64,000 bases of DNA from Bacteroides faecis MAJ27 (GCF_900106755.1 NZ_FNNN01000009.1:62001-126000); one strand, 5' to 3'. Positions 36,878 to 46,598 are shown, counted from the stretch's first letter. Made by a program: numbers and translations. The notes: generated by a model not told the origin, from the letters alone.

Positions 36878-38419
36878 TTAGTTCTCTCCGCCGACAGTCA
36901 GTTTGCTAACCAAAGCTGAAGGCATACCGCAAGTTACCGGACAGGATTGTCCGTCTTTGCCGCAAGTCCATGTACCATTATCGATCTTTGCGTTGGTCGC
37001 TACCATCGTGATGTCCGCCAAAGCTTTCGGACCATTACCGATGATATTAATGTCCTTGATCGGTTGTGTCAGCTTGCCATCTTCAATCATGTAGCCCGAC
37101 TTCACAAAGAATGTAAAGTCTCCGGCACCGATCTGTACCTGACCGTTCGTAAAGTTATCTACAAAGATTCCTTTCTTTACAGAAGATATAATATCCGATT
37201 CATTCACATTTCCGGCCTCCATATATGTGGCACGCATACGGGGGATCGGCATATTGCGGAACGACTCACGGCGTCCGTTGCCGGTCGGTTCCACTCCGTA
37301 ATGCTTCGCGCTGATACGGTCGTGGAGATAGCTGGTCAGCACTCCGTCTTTAATCAGATAGGTTTTCTGTCCTTCCGCACCTTCATCGTCGAAGTTCACC
37401 GACCCCCGATTGAACGGAATAGTACCGTCATCTACCACGTTGATATGTTCGCTGCAGACTTTCTTGTTCAGCTGGTCGGCAAATATGGAAACGTTCTTCC
37501 GGTTGAAATCCGCTTCAAAAGTATGTCCGATAGCCTCGTGAAGCAGGATACCCGATCCTCCGGCACCCATAACTACAGGCATTTCACCTCCTTTAGGTTT
37601 GATGGCCTTGAACAGAAGAGAGGTCTGGTCTACCGCTTCGCGGGCGATAACGTCCACCACTTCGTCCGACAGGAAATCGAACCCTCTGCGGTAGGCACGG
37701 GCAGCATAGCCGTTCTCCGTCCTTCCGTTTTCTTCCATGATGCACACTGCCCCCAGCGTCACCATCGGACGATAATCGTAGAACATCACGCCTTCCGAAT
37801 TGCAGAAGAAGATATGCGAGGTGGTGTCGCTTTGGCTTGCCTGCACTTTATGTACCCGCTTGTCCAAAGCAAATATCTGGTCATTCAGTTTTTGCAGATA
37901 AGGCATCTTATCCTTCAGACTCACTTCCTCCCAAGGGGAAGCTACGGTATAATAGTTCTTTTTCAGTACCTTTTCGGTGAGATTCAGAGGTTTATTGCCT
38001 TTGTTGGCAGAAGCAATGCGGGCGGCTGTGCGGGCAGCTTTCAGCATATCCTCCAATGTAATATTCTCCACGTAGGCATAGCCGCTCTGGTCTCCAATCA
38101 GCACACGGACTCCGACTCCATAGTCTATATTCGAATAACTGTTGTTCACCGCTCCATCCATCAGGCGGATACTGTTTGTAATGGTGTGTTCAAAGAAAAG
38201 ATCGGCGTAGTCGCCTCCTTTCTCCAATGCTGCAGCGAGCACTTTTTTCAAGTCTGCCTCACTCACTCCGAAATGATTCATAGCCAAAGCAACTGTTGCC
38301 TTCTTGTCAGCTCCTTCGCCGCCCAATGCACCTGGGGTGGCCAGAGCCATAGCAGAACCTGTCGTCAATGAGCCGAGTAAAGCTATCCCTCCGGTTTTTA
38401 GAAAATTTCGTCTGTCCAT
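36878..38419 (-). CDS. tldD: TldD-like zinc metalloprotease with twin-arginine-like signal
   Basis: The ATG at 38419 is preferred over a GTG two codons upstream. The product (513 residues) has the catalytic HEAIGHTFEAD with the first zinc-ligand His at residue 294, and other TldD features (GAVNNSYSNIDYGVGVRVLIGD, NVVDDGTIP). Unlike cytoplasmic E. coli TldD it begins MDRRNFLKTGGIALLGSLTTG, a twin-arginine-like signal with hydrophobic core and AMA cleavage region; export is inferred. PmbA, its presumed partner, has no such signal, a mismatch worth noting. It lies 19 nt after cdaA. Confidence 0.9.
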   Translation of the reverse strand: MDRRNFLKTGGIALLGSLTTGSAMALATPGALGGEGADKKATVALAMNHFGVSEADLKKVLAAALEKGGDYADLFFEHTITNSIRLMDGAVNNSYSNIDYGVGVRVLIGDQSGYAYVENITLEDMLKAARTAARIASANKGNKPLNLTEKVLKKNYYTVASPWEEVSLKDKMPYLQKLNDQIFALDKRVHKVQASQSDTTSHIFFCNSEGVMFYDYRPMVTLGAVCIMEENGRTENGYAARAYRRGFDFLSDEVVDVIAREAVDQTSLLFKAIKPKGGEMPVVMGAGGSGILLHEAIGHTFEADFNRKNVSIFADQLNKKVCSEHINVVDDGTIPFNRGSVNFDDEGAEGQKTYLIKDGVLTSYLHDRISAKHYGVEPTGNGRRESFRNMPIPRMRATYMEAGNVNESDIISSVKKGIFVDNFTNGQVQIGAGDFTFFVKSGYMIEDGKLTQPIKDINIIGNGPKALADITMVATNAKIDNGTWTCGKDGQSCPVTCGMPSALVSKLTVGGEN

Positions 38420-38438
38420 GTTCACTTATATTTTAGTT

Positions 38439-39203
38439 TCAGTTATCTTTTGTCAGCAGACTTTCCAGTTCTTCGGCATTCAGACGAAGGTAGAATTGTC
38501 CGCGATAAGCCACAGAAATAGATCCGGTCTCTTCGGAGACGATGATGGCATGCGCATCCGACTTTTGCGAGATACCCATAGCCGCACGGTGACGCAAGCC
38601 CAGTTCCTTCGGAATATTCAGGTCGTGCGATACGGGAAGGATACAACCCGCCGCTTTGATCCGCTTTTTGCTGATGACCATTGCCCCGTCATGCAGAGGA
38701 CTGTTCTTGAAAAATATATTCTCAATCAGACGCTGACTGATAGTCGCATCTATTATTTCCCCCGTCCGGACCACTTCGTCCAAAGGAGTGGTATGCTCGA
38801 TCACGATCAATGCACCTACTTTCTGCTTTCCCATACTCAGGCAGGCCATTACCACCGGCATGATATCGTCATGTTTCAAAGCTTCTTTCTTCGATCCGCT
38901 GAAAAAGTGCGCCAGCGCACTGACATGCCGATGAGACCCCAATGTCAACAGGAAACGGCGAATCTCATCCTGAAAAAGAACAATCAAAGCAATCACCCCC
39001 ACATTCATCAAGGTATCGAATATGGAACCCAGCAGTTTCATTTCCAGGATCTGCGTAACGACCAGCCAGATCAGGATAAACACCAGAATGCCGGTAAAAA
39101 CCTTGATAGAGCCGGATGCCTTCATCAGCTTGTAAGTGTAATACAACAGCAGGGCAACCAGCAGTACATCGATAAAATCTTTTATGCCAACGTCAAAAAA
39201 CAC
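38439..39203 (-). CDS. cdaA: Membrane diadenylate cyclase CdaA
   Basis: The 254-residue protein has three N-terminal transmembrane helices (about 12-29, 33-51, 58-77) and a DisA_N/DAC domain with the catalytic motifs DGA (172-174, in LHDGAMVI) and RHR (204-206, in LGLRHRAAMG). CdaA makes c-di-AMP, controlling potassium and cell-wall homeostasis. Translation probably starts at a GTG, since no nearer ATG preserves the first helix. It lies 29 nt after folP in the same operon, the usual Bacteroides arrangement. No CdaR regulator gene is present next to it, unlike in Firmicutes. Confidence 0.94.
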   Translation of the reverse strand: MFFDVGIKDFIDVLLVALLLYYTYKLMKASGSIKVFTGILVFILIWLVVTQILEMKLLGSIFDTLMNVGVIALIVLFQDEIRRFLLTLGSHRHVSALAHFFSGSKKEALKHDDIMPVVMACLSMGKQKVGALIVIEHTTPLDEVVRTGEIIDATISQRLIENIFFKNSPLHDGAMVISKKRIKAAGCILPVSHDLNIPKELGLRHRAAMGISQKSDAHAIIVSEETGSISVAYRGQFYLRLNAEELESLLTKDN

Positions 39204-39232
39204 GGTATTCGTTCTAATTATAAGTTAGTAAT

Positions 39233-40075
39233 TTATCTTAGTTTCTCCACAATCCGGACAGCTTCCACCGCTTCGCGCACATCATGCACCCGAAGAATGT
39301 TCGCTCCTTTCATCAAAGCCACTGTATCCAGTACGGTAGTTCCATTCAAAGCATCTTGCGGAGTTCCTCCCAATAGTTTATAAATCATTGATTTCCGGGA
39401 AACACCGACTAACAGCGGAAGTTCGAAAATGCTGAATTCTTCCAGATGGGCCATCAGTTCATAATTATGTTCCAATGTCTTTCCAAAGCCAAATCCCGGA
39501 TCGAGTATAATGTCCTTCATGCCCAAGTCACGAAGCTGCTGCACTTTGCGTGCGAAGTATATGAAAACTTCTTTGATCAGATTGTCATAATGAGGTTCTT
39601 TCTGCATGTTTTGGGGAGTTCCCTGCATATGCATCATGATATAAGGCACTCCCAGTCGGGCAACCGTTTCAAACATCCGGTCGTCCATTTCACCGGCAGC
39701 GATATCATTCACAATAGCTACGCCATAGTCCTTCACACACTGCTCGGCTACATCCGCCCGGAACGTATCTACCGAAACAATCGCGTCCGGATGGTTACGG
39801 TTCACAATTTCCAGTCCGGTGCGTAAGCGGTTCATTTCTTCCCCGGCAGTGATATGTTCGGCATTCGGACGCGAAGAATAAGCTCCGATATCAATGATAG
39901 AAGCACCTTCATCGATAATCTGCCGTGCCCGCACCGCAATTTCCTCCTGCGTCTGCATCCGGCTACCGGAATAAAAAGAATCAGGCGTCACGTTGAGAAT
40001 ACCCATCACTTGCGGAGTGGTCAGATCGAGCAGGCGCCCTTTCACATTTATATAAGTTGGAGAGATCAATTTCAT
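39233..40075 (-). CDS. folP: Dihydropteroate synthase
   Basis: The 280-residue TIM-barrel enzyme carries the pterin-binding signatures GILNVTPDSFYSGS (about 25-38) and DEGASIIDIGAYSSRPNA, and the DPGFGFGKT motif. It condenses p-aminobenzoate with 6-hydroxymethyl-dihydropterin pyrophosphate in folate synthesis and is the sulfonamide target. First gene of the folP-cdaA-tldD-pmbA operon, with a -7 box at 40104-40111. Confidence 0.96.
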   Translation of the reverse strand: MKLISPTYINVKGRLLDLTTPQVMGILNVTPDSFYSGSRMQTQEEIAVRARQIIDEGASIIDIGAYSSRPNAEHITAGEEMNRLRTGLEIVNRNHPDAIVSVDTFRADVAEQCVKDYGVAIVNDIAAGEMDDRMFETVARLGVPYIMMHMQGTPQNMQKEPHYDNLIKEVFIYFARKVQQLRDLGMKDIILDPGFGFGKTLEHNYELMAHLEEFSIFELPLLVGVSRKSMIYKLLGGTPQDALNGTTVLDTVALMKGANILRVHDVREAVEAVRIVEKLR

Positions 40076-40103
40076 TCTTGATTATATTCCAGTTAGACTG
40101 TTG

Positions 40104-40111
40104 CAAATGTA
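40104..40111 (-). promoter_or_regulatory. -7 box of folP operon
   Basis: The minus strand reads TACATTTG, 29 nt before the folP ATG. Confidence 0.6.
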
Positions 40112-40154
40112 GATAAAAAATGCAAGTATTCGTATTAAAATTAGGAAATAAACG

Positions 40155-40162
40155 TATATTTG
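40155..40162 (+). promoter_or_regulatory. -7 box of the TPR histidine kinase gene
   Basis: It reads TATATTTG, 30 nt before the ATG at 40193; divergent from the folP promoter. Confidence 0.6.
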
Positions 40163-40192
40163 CAATCAATAGAATGACCGAAAACGAGTGCC

Positions 40193-42205
40193 ATGAGCCA
40201 ATTGTACCGAATTATCTTAGGATGTATTTTCTCCCTTTTGTTCATCGTTATTCCTGCAAAAGCCCAGAAAGAGGCTGAAGTTTATAACGTGGATTCTTCC
40301 CTGTATGCTTACTATCAGCGCTGCCAGGAAAATCTGCTGGAGCCTGTCGTACTCAGCATGTCTGATACGCTGTTCCACATGGCCGCAGAGCAAAACGACC
40401 AGCGGATGCAAGCAGTGGCTCTCTCTACCCGGTTAGACTATTATTATTACCAGGGAAACAATGAAGACAGCGTGGTTTTTCATACCAGTAAGGTAAAACA
40501 ATTCGCAAAGGAAACCCTGCAACCCAAGTACTATTACTTCGCTTGGGCAAATCGGCTGATCCTGTATTACCTGAAAACAGGGAGAAGCAACATCGCCCTC
40601 TACGAAGCCGAGAAAATGCTGAAAGAGGCGCAGGAAGAAGACAACAAGACCGGACTTCTGTACTGCTACAACATCATGTCGCAGATTTACACGATCAAGA
40701 ACTTTGATGTCATGGCCTCCGAATGGCGCCAAAAAGAAATCGAACTGACCGAGAAATACAAATTAGAAAACTATAACATCAGTAATACATATGCCCAACT
40801 TGCCAGTTACTATACTACGCATCACCAGCCGGAGCTGGCAGTAAAAGCTCTGGAAAAAGCGGTAAGAACAGCTAATTCTGCCAGCCACAAGATACTGGCA
40901 AAGCTGGCATACGTGGATTATTACAGTGAATCCGGTGACTTTCCGGCAGCCGAGAAGATGCTGAAGGAATGCAGGGAGCTGTTTGACCAGGACAAAAGGC
41001 TCGACTCGCTCAAAAAAAGGTTTTACCGCACGGAATCTTTCTACTATCAGCGTAGCAAACAGTTCGTGAAAGCACTGGAAGCTACCGAGAAACAGGAAGC
41101 GGAAGAGCAACGGCTGAATGAATATGCCATGAACGGCGAACAATACCGTATCAAAGGAGAAATCTACAAGCAGATGGGCAGACCGGAGGAAGCGATTAAG
41201 TTCCTGCAAAAATACATAAGAGTGGACGATTCTTTAAAAATTGCCAACGAGCGACTCGCCAGCAGTGAATTTGCCACCCTGCTGAATGTGGAAAAGCTCA
41301 ATGCGGAGAAAAAAGAATTAATGCTCCAGGCGAAAGAAAAAGAGTTGAGCAATAAAACGACGCTGATTATTTCATTGATTATCCTGTTAGGTATCCTTTT
41401 CCTGTTCTTATATCGGGAAGGCCGCCTGAACCGGAAACTGAAAACTTCGGAAAGTGAACTAAAGATTAAGAATGAGGAACTGACTCATTCGAGAGAGGAG
41501 TTGCGCAAAGCCAGAGACCTGGCAGAAGCGAACAGCCAGATGAAAACAACTTTTATTCAGAGTATGTCTCATGAAATACGGACACCGCTCAATTCGATCA
41601 TAGGTTTCTCGCAAGTATTAAGTGATCACTATGGCAATGAGGAAACGAAAGAATTCGTCAACATCATCAAAGCCAACACCGACGACCTGCTCCGGCTGGT
41701 TACCGATGTGCTGACTCTGTCAGAACTCGACCAATACGACAAACTCCCTACGGACATCCGGACGGATATTAATATAGTCTGCCAGATGTCCATCGAAGCT
41801 GCCGGCGTGCAGGAACGGGATACCGTAGCGTTTCATTTCAGGCCGGAAAGGGAGAATCTGATTATACTCAGCAATCCGGAGCGCATATCACAGTTACTGA
41901 CCAATTTGATACATAACGCGATAAAGTTCACGGATCATGGCAGCATCGAATTAGCTTATTCGGTGTTGGAAGCAGAAAAGAAACTTGAAATCAGCATTAC
42001 CGACACAGGTATAGGGATACCGAAGGAGAAACAGGAAGCGGTATTCGAGCGCTTCTTCAAGATGAACTCCTTCTCACAGGGTACGGGCCTCGGACTGTCG
42101 ATCTGCCGGACGATTGCCGAGAAGTCAGGAGGAAGCCTCCGGATCGACCCTTTCTATACGGACGGCTGTCGGATGGTGCTGACTCTTCCCCTGATATATG
42201 CCTGA
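40193..42205 (+). CDS. TPR-containing membrane sensor histidine kinase
   Basis: The 670-residue protein has a signal peptide (1-24, ending PAKA), periplasmic TPR-like helical repeats (about 30-370), a transmembrane helix (about 388-406), a coiled coil (about 415-445), HisKA with phosphoacceptor His near residue 460 in SMSHEIRTPLNSIIGFSQ, and HATPase with N box LIHNAIKFTDH, DTGIGIP and GTGLGLSI. No receiver or DNA-binding domain is fused and no response regulator gene adjoins it, so its partner is elsewhere. The ligand is unknown. Confidence 0.93.
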   Translation: MSQLYRIILGCIFSLLFIVIPAKAQKEAEVYNVDSSLYAYYQRCQENLLEPVVLSMSDTLFHMAAEQNDQRMQAVALSTRLDYYYYQGNNEDSVVFHTSKVKQFAKETLQPKYYYFAWANRLILYYLKTGRSNIALYEAEKMLKEAQEEDNKTGLLYCYNIMSQIYTIKNFDVMASEWRQKEIELTEKYKLENYNISNTYAQLASYYTTHHQPELAVKALEKAVRTANSASHKILAKLAYVDYYSESGDFPAAEKMLKECRELFDQDKRLDSLKKRFYRTESFYYQRSKQFVKALEATEKQEAEEQRLNEYAMNGEQYRIKGEIYKQMGRPEEAIKFLQKYIRVDDSLKIANERLASSEFATLLNVEKLNAEKKELMLQAKEKELSNKTTLIISLIILLGILFLFLYREGRLNRKLKTSESELKIKNEELTHSREELRKARDLAEANSQMKTTFIQSMSHEIRTPLNSIIGFSQVLSDHYGNEETKEFVNIIKANTDDLLRLVTDVLTLSELDQYDKLPTDIRTDINIVCQMSIEAAGVQERDTVAFHFRPERENLIILSNPERISQLLTNLIHNAIKFTDHGSIELAYSVLEAEKKLEISITDTGIGIPKEKQEAVFERFFKMNSFSQGTGLGLSICRTIAEKSGGSLRIDPFYTDGCRMVLTLPLIYA

Positions 42206-42248
42206 GTAAAAAACGACTCCAACCGATACCAAATCCGAAAGAATAGCC

Positions 42249-42256
42249 TATCTTTG
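42249..42256 (+). promoter_or_regulatory. -7 box of murF
   Basis: It reads TATCTTTG, 26 nt before the murF ATG. Confidence 0.6.
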
Positions 42257-42282
42257 CAGCGTTTAAAATAAAAGCCCAGGCT

Positions 42283-43581
42283 ATGAATCTTTCTGCTCTT
42301 TACCAGATTTTTCTGGATTGCCAATTGGTGACTACCGATAGCCGGAACTGTCCGGAAGAGTCACTGTTTATCGCTTTGAAAGGCGAGTCTTTCAATGGAA
42401 ATGCATTTGCCGGAAAAGCATTGGAAACCGGTTGCGCTTATGCCATCATCGACGAACCCGAATATGCGGTCGAAGGAGACCAACGATATATACTTGTAGA
42501 CGACTGTCTGCAAACACTGCAACAGCTTGCCAATTACCACCGCTGTCAACTGGGTACCCAGGTCATTGGCATCACCGGAACCAACGGTAAAACAACTACG
42601 AAGGAACTGATTTCCGCCGTACTCTCGCAAAGCCACAACATTCTTTATACATTAGGGAATCTGAACAATCACATCGGTGTACCCTCCACCCTGCTCCGCC
42701 TGAAAGCGGAACACGACCTTGCCGTCATCGAAATGGGTGCCAACCATCCGGGAGAAATCAAGTTTCTCAGTGAAATCGTAGAACCGGACTGTGGTATCAT
42801 TACCAATGTAGGCAAAGCTCATCTGGAAGGTTTCGGTTCTTTCGAAGGAGTGATAAAGACCAAAGGAGAACTTTATGACTTTCTCCGTAAGAAAGAAGGT
42901 TCCACCGTCTTTATCCATCATGACAACGCCTATCTGATGAATATAGCCGGGGGACTGAATCTGATTCCTTACGGCACGGAGGATGACCTTTACGTGAACG
43001 GACGAATCACCGGCAATTCCCCTTATCTCACTTTCGAATGGAAAGCCGGCAAAGCCGGTGAAACCTATCAGGTACAGACGCAACTGATCGGAGAATACAA
43101 CTTCCCGAACGCGCTGGCCGCCATCACCATCGGTCTCTTCTTTGGAGTGGAAGCCGCAAAAATCAATGAAGCCTTAGCCGGATATACACCGCAAAACAAT
43201 CGCTCTCAACTAAAGAAAACGAATGATAATACGCTGATTATCGACGCGTACAACGCCAATCCGACCAGCATGATGGCTGCTTTGCAGAACTTCCGCAACA
43301 TGGAGGTACCTCACAAGATGCTTCTTTTGGGAGATATGCGTGAACTGGGCGCCGAAAGCGCTGCCGAACATCAAAAGATAGCAGACTACATCAAAGAATG
43401 TGATTTTGAAGAAGTATGGCTAGTGGGAGAACAGTTTGCAGCAGCAGAACATTCCTTCAAGACCTACCCGAACGTACAGGAAGTAATAAAGGAACTGGAA
43501 ACCAACAAGCCTAAAGGCTATACCATCCTCATCAAAGGTTCTAACGGCATCAAGCTTAGCTCGACAGTAGACCATTTTTAG
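42283..43581 (+). CDS. murF: UDP-N-acetylmuramoyl-tripeptide-D-Ala-D-Ala ligase
   Basis: The 432-residue Mur ligase has the N-terminal UDP-binding domain, the ATP-binding P-loop GTNGKTTTK (99-107), the central-domain motif VIEMGANHPGEIKFL, and the C-terminal signature DAYNANPTSM. It adds D-Ala-D-Ala to UDP-MurNAc-tripeptide in peptidoglycan synthesis. It stands alone rather than in the dcw cluster. Its stop codon overlaps that of the convergent VanZ-like gene. Confidence 0.96.
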   Translation: MNLSALYQIFLDCQLVTTDSRNCPEESLFIALKGESFNGNAFAGKALETGCAYAIIDEPEYAVEGDQRYILVDDCLQTLQQLANYHRCQLGTQVIGITGTNGKTTTKELISAVLSQSHNILYTLGNLNNHIGVPSTLLRLKAEHDLAVIEMGANHPGEIKFLSEIVEPDCGIITNVGKAHLEGFGSFEGVIKTKGELYDFLRKKEGSTVFIHHDNAYLMNIAGGLNLIPYGTEDDLYVNGRITGNSPYLTFEWKAGKAGETYQVQTQLIGEYNFPNALAAITIGLFFGVEAAKINEALAGYTPQNNRSQLKKTNDNTLIIDAYNANPTSMMAALQNFRNMEVPHKMLLLGDMRELGAESAAEHQKIADYIKECDFEEVWLVGEQFAAAEHSFKTYPNVQEVIKELETNKPKGYTILIKGSNGIKLSSTVDHF

Positions 43582-43964
43582 TTCTTCATTCTCGGTCGAA
43601 CGACATAATAGGCGATCAGACTCGCCAATGTCGCTCCCGTTGAGTTGGCGGCAAAGTCCAGCCAGTCTCCTCCCCGGTAAGTCGTGCAATATTCTTGCAG
43701 CAACTCCACACAGCCGCTAAAAAGTATGGGACAGAGGAATGCTCCTACCCATGCGTGCCATAATGGTGCATTATCGCGGTGATGCGCCCGCAGAAACTCC
43801 AGCCACAACATTCCGGACATACCGAAATACATGCAGATGTGAACTAATTTATCCAGGTTCGGTATTTCACTCAAGTCCGTTTTAGGAGGTTTGAAGAAAG
43901 ACAGATAAATCACAGTCAAGATTATAAAAAGCGAAATAGGATATTTCTTAATATAAGATAGCAT
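43578..43964 (-). CDS. VanZ-like small membrane protein
   Basis: The 128-residue protein has four hydrophobic segments and the VanZ-type motifs DKLVHICMYFGMSGMLWLEF and GGDWLDFAANSTGATLASL. VanZ-family proteins are often linked to glycopeptide tolerance or envelope stress, but most chromosomal members have no defined role. Its stop codon overlaps the murF stop. Confidence 0.85.
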   Translation of the reverse strand: MLSYIKKYPISLFIILTVIYLSFFKPPKTDLSEIPNLDKLVHICMYFGMSGMLWLEFLRAHHRDNAPLWHAWVGAFLCPILFSGCVELLQEYCTTYRGGDWLDFAANSTGATLASLIAYYVVRPRMKN

Positions 43965-43990
43965 ATCTAAATAAAATTACAATTTCGGTA

Positions 43991-43998
43991 CAAATATA
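43991..43998 (-). promoter_or_regulatory. -7 box of VanZ-like gene
   Basis: The minus strand reads TATATTTG, 27 nt before the ATG. Confidence 0.55.
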
Positions 43999-44010
43999 AC
44001 TATCATTTTC

Positions 44011-44018
44011 TATATTTG
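44011..44018 (+). promoter_or_regulatory. -7 box of the NSS transporter operon
   Basis: It reads TATATTTG, about 50 nt before the ATG, back to back with the VanZ-like promoter. Confidence 0.55.
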
Positions 44019-44067
44019 CATTTTAATACGTACATTTTATAACGATTTGTAAGACAAAACAAGATTT

Positions 44068-45438
44068 ATGACAAAAAATGATAGAGCGAACTTCGGGAGT
44101 AAAATAGGCGTAATACTTGCTTCCGCTGGCTCAGCAGTAGGGTTGGGAAACATCTGGAGATTTCCCTATGAGACGGGTAATCACGGTGGCGCAGCCTTTA
44201 TACTGATCTATTTAGGATGCGTTTTTCTTTTGGGACTTCCCATTTTAATTGCCGAATTCCTGATCGGGCGCCGTTCGAGGGCAAATACGGCGGGAGCCTA
44301 TCAGAAATTAGCTCCCGGCACTCATTGGCGCTGGGTAGGACGCATGGGTGTTCTCGCCGCTTTCCTTATTCTCAGTTATTACTCCGTAGTGGCAGGATGG
44401 ACGTTGGAGTATGTGTTTGAAGCTCTTACAAACGGCTTTTCAGGCAAGACTCCTACAGAATTCATCTCTTCTTTCCAACAGTTTTCCAGCAATCCGTGGC
44501 GACCGGTTTTGTGGCTGGTTATATTTTTGACGGTTACTCATTTTATTATTGTCAAAGGAGTCGAGAAAGGGATTGAGAAATCTTCCAAGATTATGATGCC
44601 TACCCTGTTCATTATCATATTGATACTTGTGATCTGTTCGGTTACCCTGCCCGGAGCAGGTGCCGGTATCGAGTTTCTGTTGAAACCGGATTTCAGCAAA
44701 GTAGACGGAAATGTATTTCTGAGTGCGATGGGACAGGCTTTCTTCTCCCTAAGTCTGGGAATGGGATGTCTCTGCACCTATGCTTCTTATTTCAGTAAGG
44801 AAACCAACCTGACCAAGACCGCATTCAGTGTAGGAATTATAGATACGATCGTAGCAGTATTGGCCGGATTCATTATTTTCCCGGCTGCATTCTCCGTAGG
44901 AATACAACCGGATGCGGGTCCGAGCCTCATCTTTATCACACTGCCTAATGTATTTCAACAAGCGTTTAGCGGAGTGCCGATACTGGCTTATATCTTCTCG
45001 GTGATGTTCTACGTATTGCTTGCAATGGCAGCACTGACTTCTACTATCTCCCTGCACGAAGTAGTCACTGCTTATCTGCACGAAGAGTTCAACTTCACAC
45101 GCGGCAAGGCGGCCAGACTGGTGACCGGAGGATGTATCTTCTTAGGTATCCTCTGTTCATTGTCGCTGGGAGTCATGAAAGGATTCACGGTTTTCGGATT
45201 AGGCATCTTTGACTTGTTCGACTTTGTCACAGCGAAGATCATGCTGACACTCGGAGGTCTGTGTATCTCCATCTTTACCGGATGGTATCTCGACAAGAAA
45301 ATCGTCTGGGCGGAGATCACCAATGACGGTTCGCTGAAAGTTCCTGTGTATAAACTGATCATCTTTATATTAAGATACATTGCACCGATTGCCATCTCCC
45401 TGATCTTTATCAATGAGTTAGGGCTTATCAAACTATAA
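44068..45438 (+). CDS. Neurotransmitter:sodium symporter-family transporter
   Basis: The 456-residue inner-membrane protein has about 11-12 helices and the SNF/NSS hallmark SAVGLGNIWRFPYETGNHGG in the first helix, plus RRSRANTAGAYQKL and SLGMGCLCTYASYF. Bacterial NSS proteins (LeuT, MhsT, TnaT) import amino acids with sodium; substrate is not predictable here. The stop overlaps the next gene's ATG by one base (TAATG). Confidence 0.94.
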   Translation: MTKNDRANFGSKIGVILASAGSAVGLGNIWRFPYETGNHGGAAFILIYLGCVFLLGLPILIAEFLIGRRSRANTAGAYQKLAPGTHWRWVGRMGVLAAFLILSYYSVVAGWTLEYVFEALTNGFSGKTPTEFISSFQQFSSNPWRPVLWLVIFLTVTHFIIVKGVEKGIEKSSKIMMPTLFIIILILVICSVTLPGAGAGIEFLLKPDFSKVDGNVFLSAMGQAFFSLSLGMGCLCTYASYFSKETNLTKTAFSVGIIDTIVAVLAGFIIFPAAFSVGIQPDAGPSLIFITLPNVFQQAFSGVPILAYIFSVMFYVLLAMAALTSTISLHEVVTAYLHEEFNFTRGKAARLVTGGCIFLGILCSLSLGVMKGFTVFGLGIFDLFDFVTAKIMLTLGGLCISIFTGWYLDKKIVWAEITNDGSLKVPVYKLIIFILRYIAPIAISLIFINELGLIKL

Positions 45439-46367
45439 TGTGGAAAGACTTTTTTTACTTCACTAAAACCGAACGACAAGGCATTATCGTCCTTGTCGTT
45501 CTTGTTATAGGGGCATATGCTATCCCCCGACTCTTGCAGGCTTTCTCTCAACCGGAGAAAACCAATCCGGCTGAACAGGTAAAAGCCGAAAAGGAATATA
45601 GTGATTTTATCTCTTCCGTGAAGAAACTAAAGCCAGACAAGAAATATCCTGATTATACAAACAACCGTTCATCAGCAATCCATCCGAAAAAAGAAATCAG
45701 GCTTGCCACATTCGATCCGAATATGGCTGACTCCACCACTTTCCTCAGTCTCGGTTTACCTTCCTGGATGGCAAGCAACATTCTGCGATACCGCAACAGG
45801 CAAGGCAGGTTCCGGCGCCCGGAAGACTTTCGGAAGATATACGGGCTGACAGAGGAACAATACCGCACTCTTCTCCCCTATATCCGCATTGCCGAAGAGC
45901 CGATTTCCCCAGATACCAGCCGGCTACTAGTAGTACAAGCAACAGCACAACATGATACTTTAATGAAGTACCATCCGGGGATTATCATCGACCTGAATCA
46001 AGCGGATACCACCGAACTGAAAAAGATTCCGGGTATCGGAAGCCGGATTGCGCAGTCGATAGTGAACCGTCGCAGATTATTAGGAGGGTTCTATCAGATA
46101 GAGCAGTTGGAAGAAATTCGCCTGAAAGTGGAAAAGCTCCGGTCGTGGTTCTCTGTGGATGCCACACAGATTCACCGGATCAACATCAACAAGGCAAGTG
46201 TCGAACGAATGATGCACCATCCGTACATCAACTTCTATCAAGCCAAAGTGATTGCGGAATACCGGAAGAAAAAAGGGAAATTAAGAGATTTGAAGCAACT
46301 GGCACTTTACGAGGAATTCACTTCGGCTGATTTCGAACGAATCATGCCTTATATTTGTTATGACTGA
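45438..46367 (+). CDS. Membrane-anchored helix-hairpin-helix (ComEA-like) protein
   Basis: The 309-residue protein has one N-terminal transmembrane helix (about 15-33), a charged linker, then three repeated HhH regions: about 90-140 (LPSWMASNILRYRNRQGRFR), 180-225 (DLNQADTTELKKIPGIGSRI) and 245-305 (ININKASVERMMHHPYINFY). ComEA-type HhH domains bind DNA nonspecifically. Bacteroides members of this type are uncharacterised; a role in DNA uptake or in binding periplasmic DNA is inference. It is translationally coupled to the transporter gene, a curious pairing. Confidence 0.85.
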   Translation: MWKDFFYFTKTERQGIIVLVVLVIGAYAIPRLLQAFSQPEKTNPAEQVKAEKEYSDFISSVKKLKPDKKYPDYTNNRSSAIHPKKEIRLATFDPNMADSTTFLSLGLPSWMASNILRYRNRQGRFRRPEDFRKIYGLTEEQYRTLLPYIRIAEEPISPDTSRLLVVQATAQHDTLMKYHPGIIIDLNQADTTELKKIPGIGSRIAQSIVNRRRLLGGFYQIEQLEEIRLKVEKLRSWFSVDATQIHRININKASVERMMHHPYINFYQAKVIAEYRKKKGKLRDLKQLALYEEFTSADFERIMPYICYD

Positions 46368-46425
46368 TATGCACCCACGTTATTTACGGTTGGCAGAAAC
46401 ACATTTGTTGTGATATATAAAAAAA

Positions 46426-46459
46426 GATGCATTCCTATCACACCAGACAAGAATGCATC
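46426..46459 (-). terminator. Terminator of the antiporter-tcdA-lolD operon
   Basis: A 9-bp perfect stem (GATGCATTC / GAATGCATC) with a 16-nt loop is followed on the minus strand by seven T. It lies about 140 nt beyond the lolD stop. Confidence 0.7.
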
Positions 46460-46598
46460 ACACACAAACAAAACAAACACTCTACTGACATCTTCACAGA
46501 CTTACGTAGAGAAGCGACTATAAATATATAGCTAAAAGATTGAACTCACACAACCTTCTAGTGATTTGGTATCCATTTTTAGAAATTTGGTTCCCTTA

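Noticed and set aside
36947..38371. A 474-codon open frame on the plus strand.
   Set aside because: It lies antisense to tldD, which has full family motifs; no known domain or start signal is seen.
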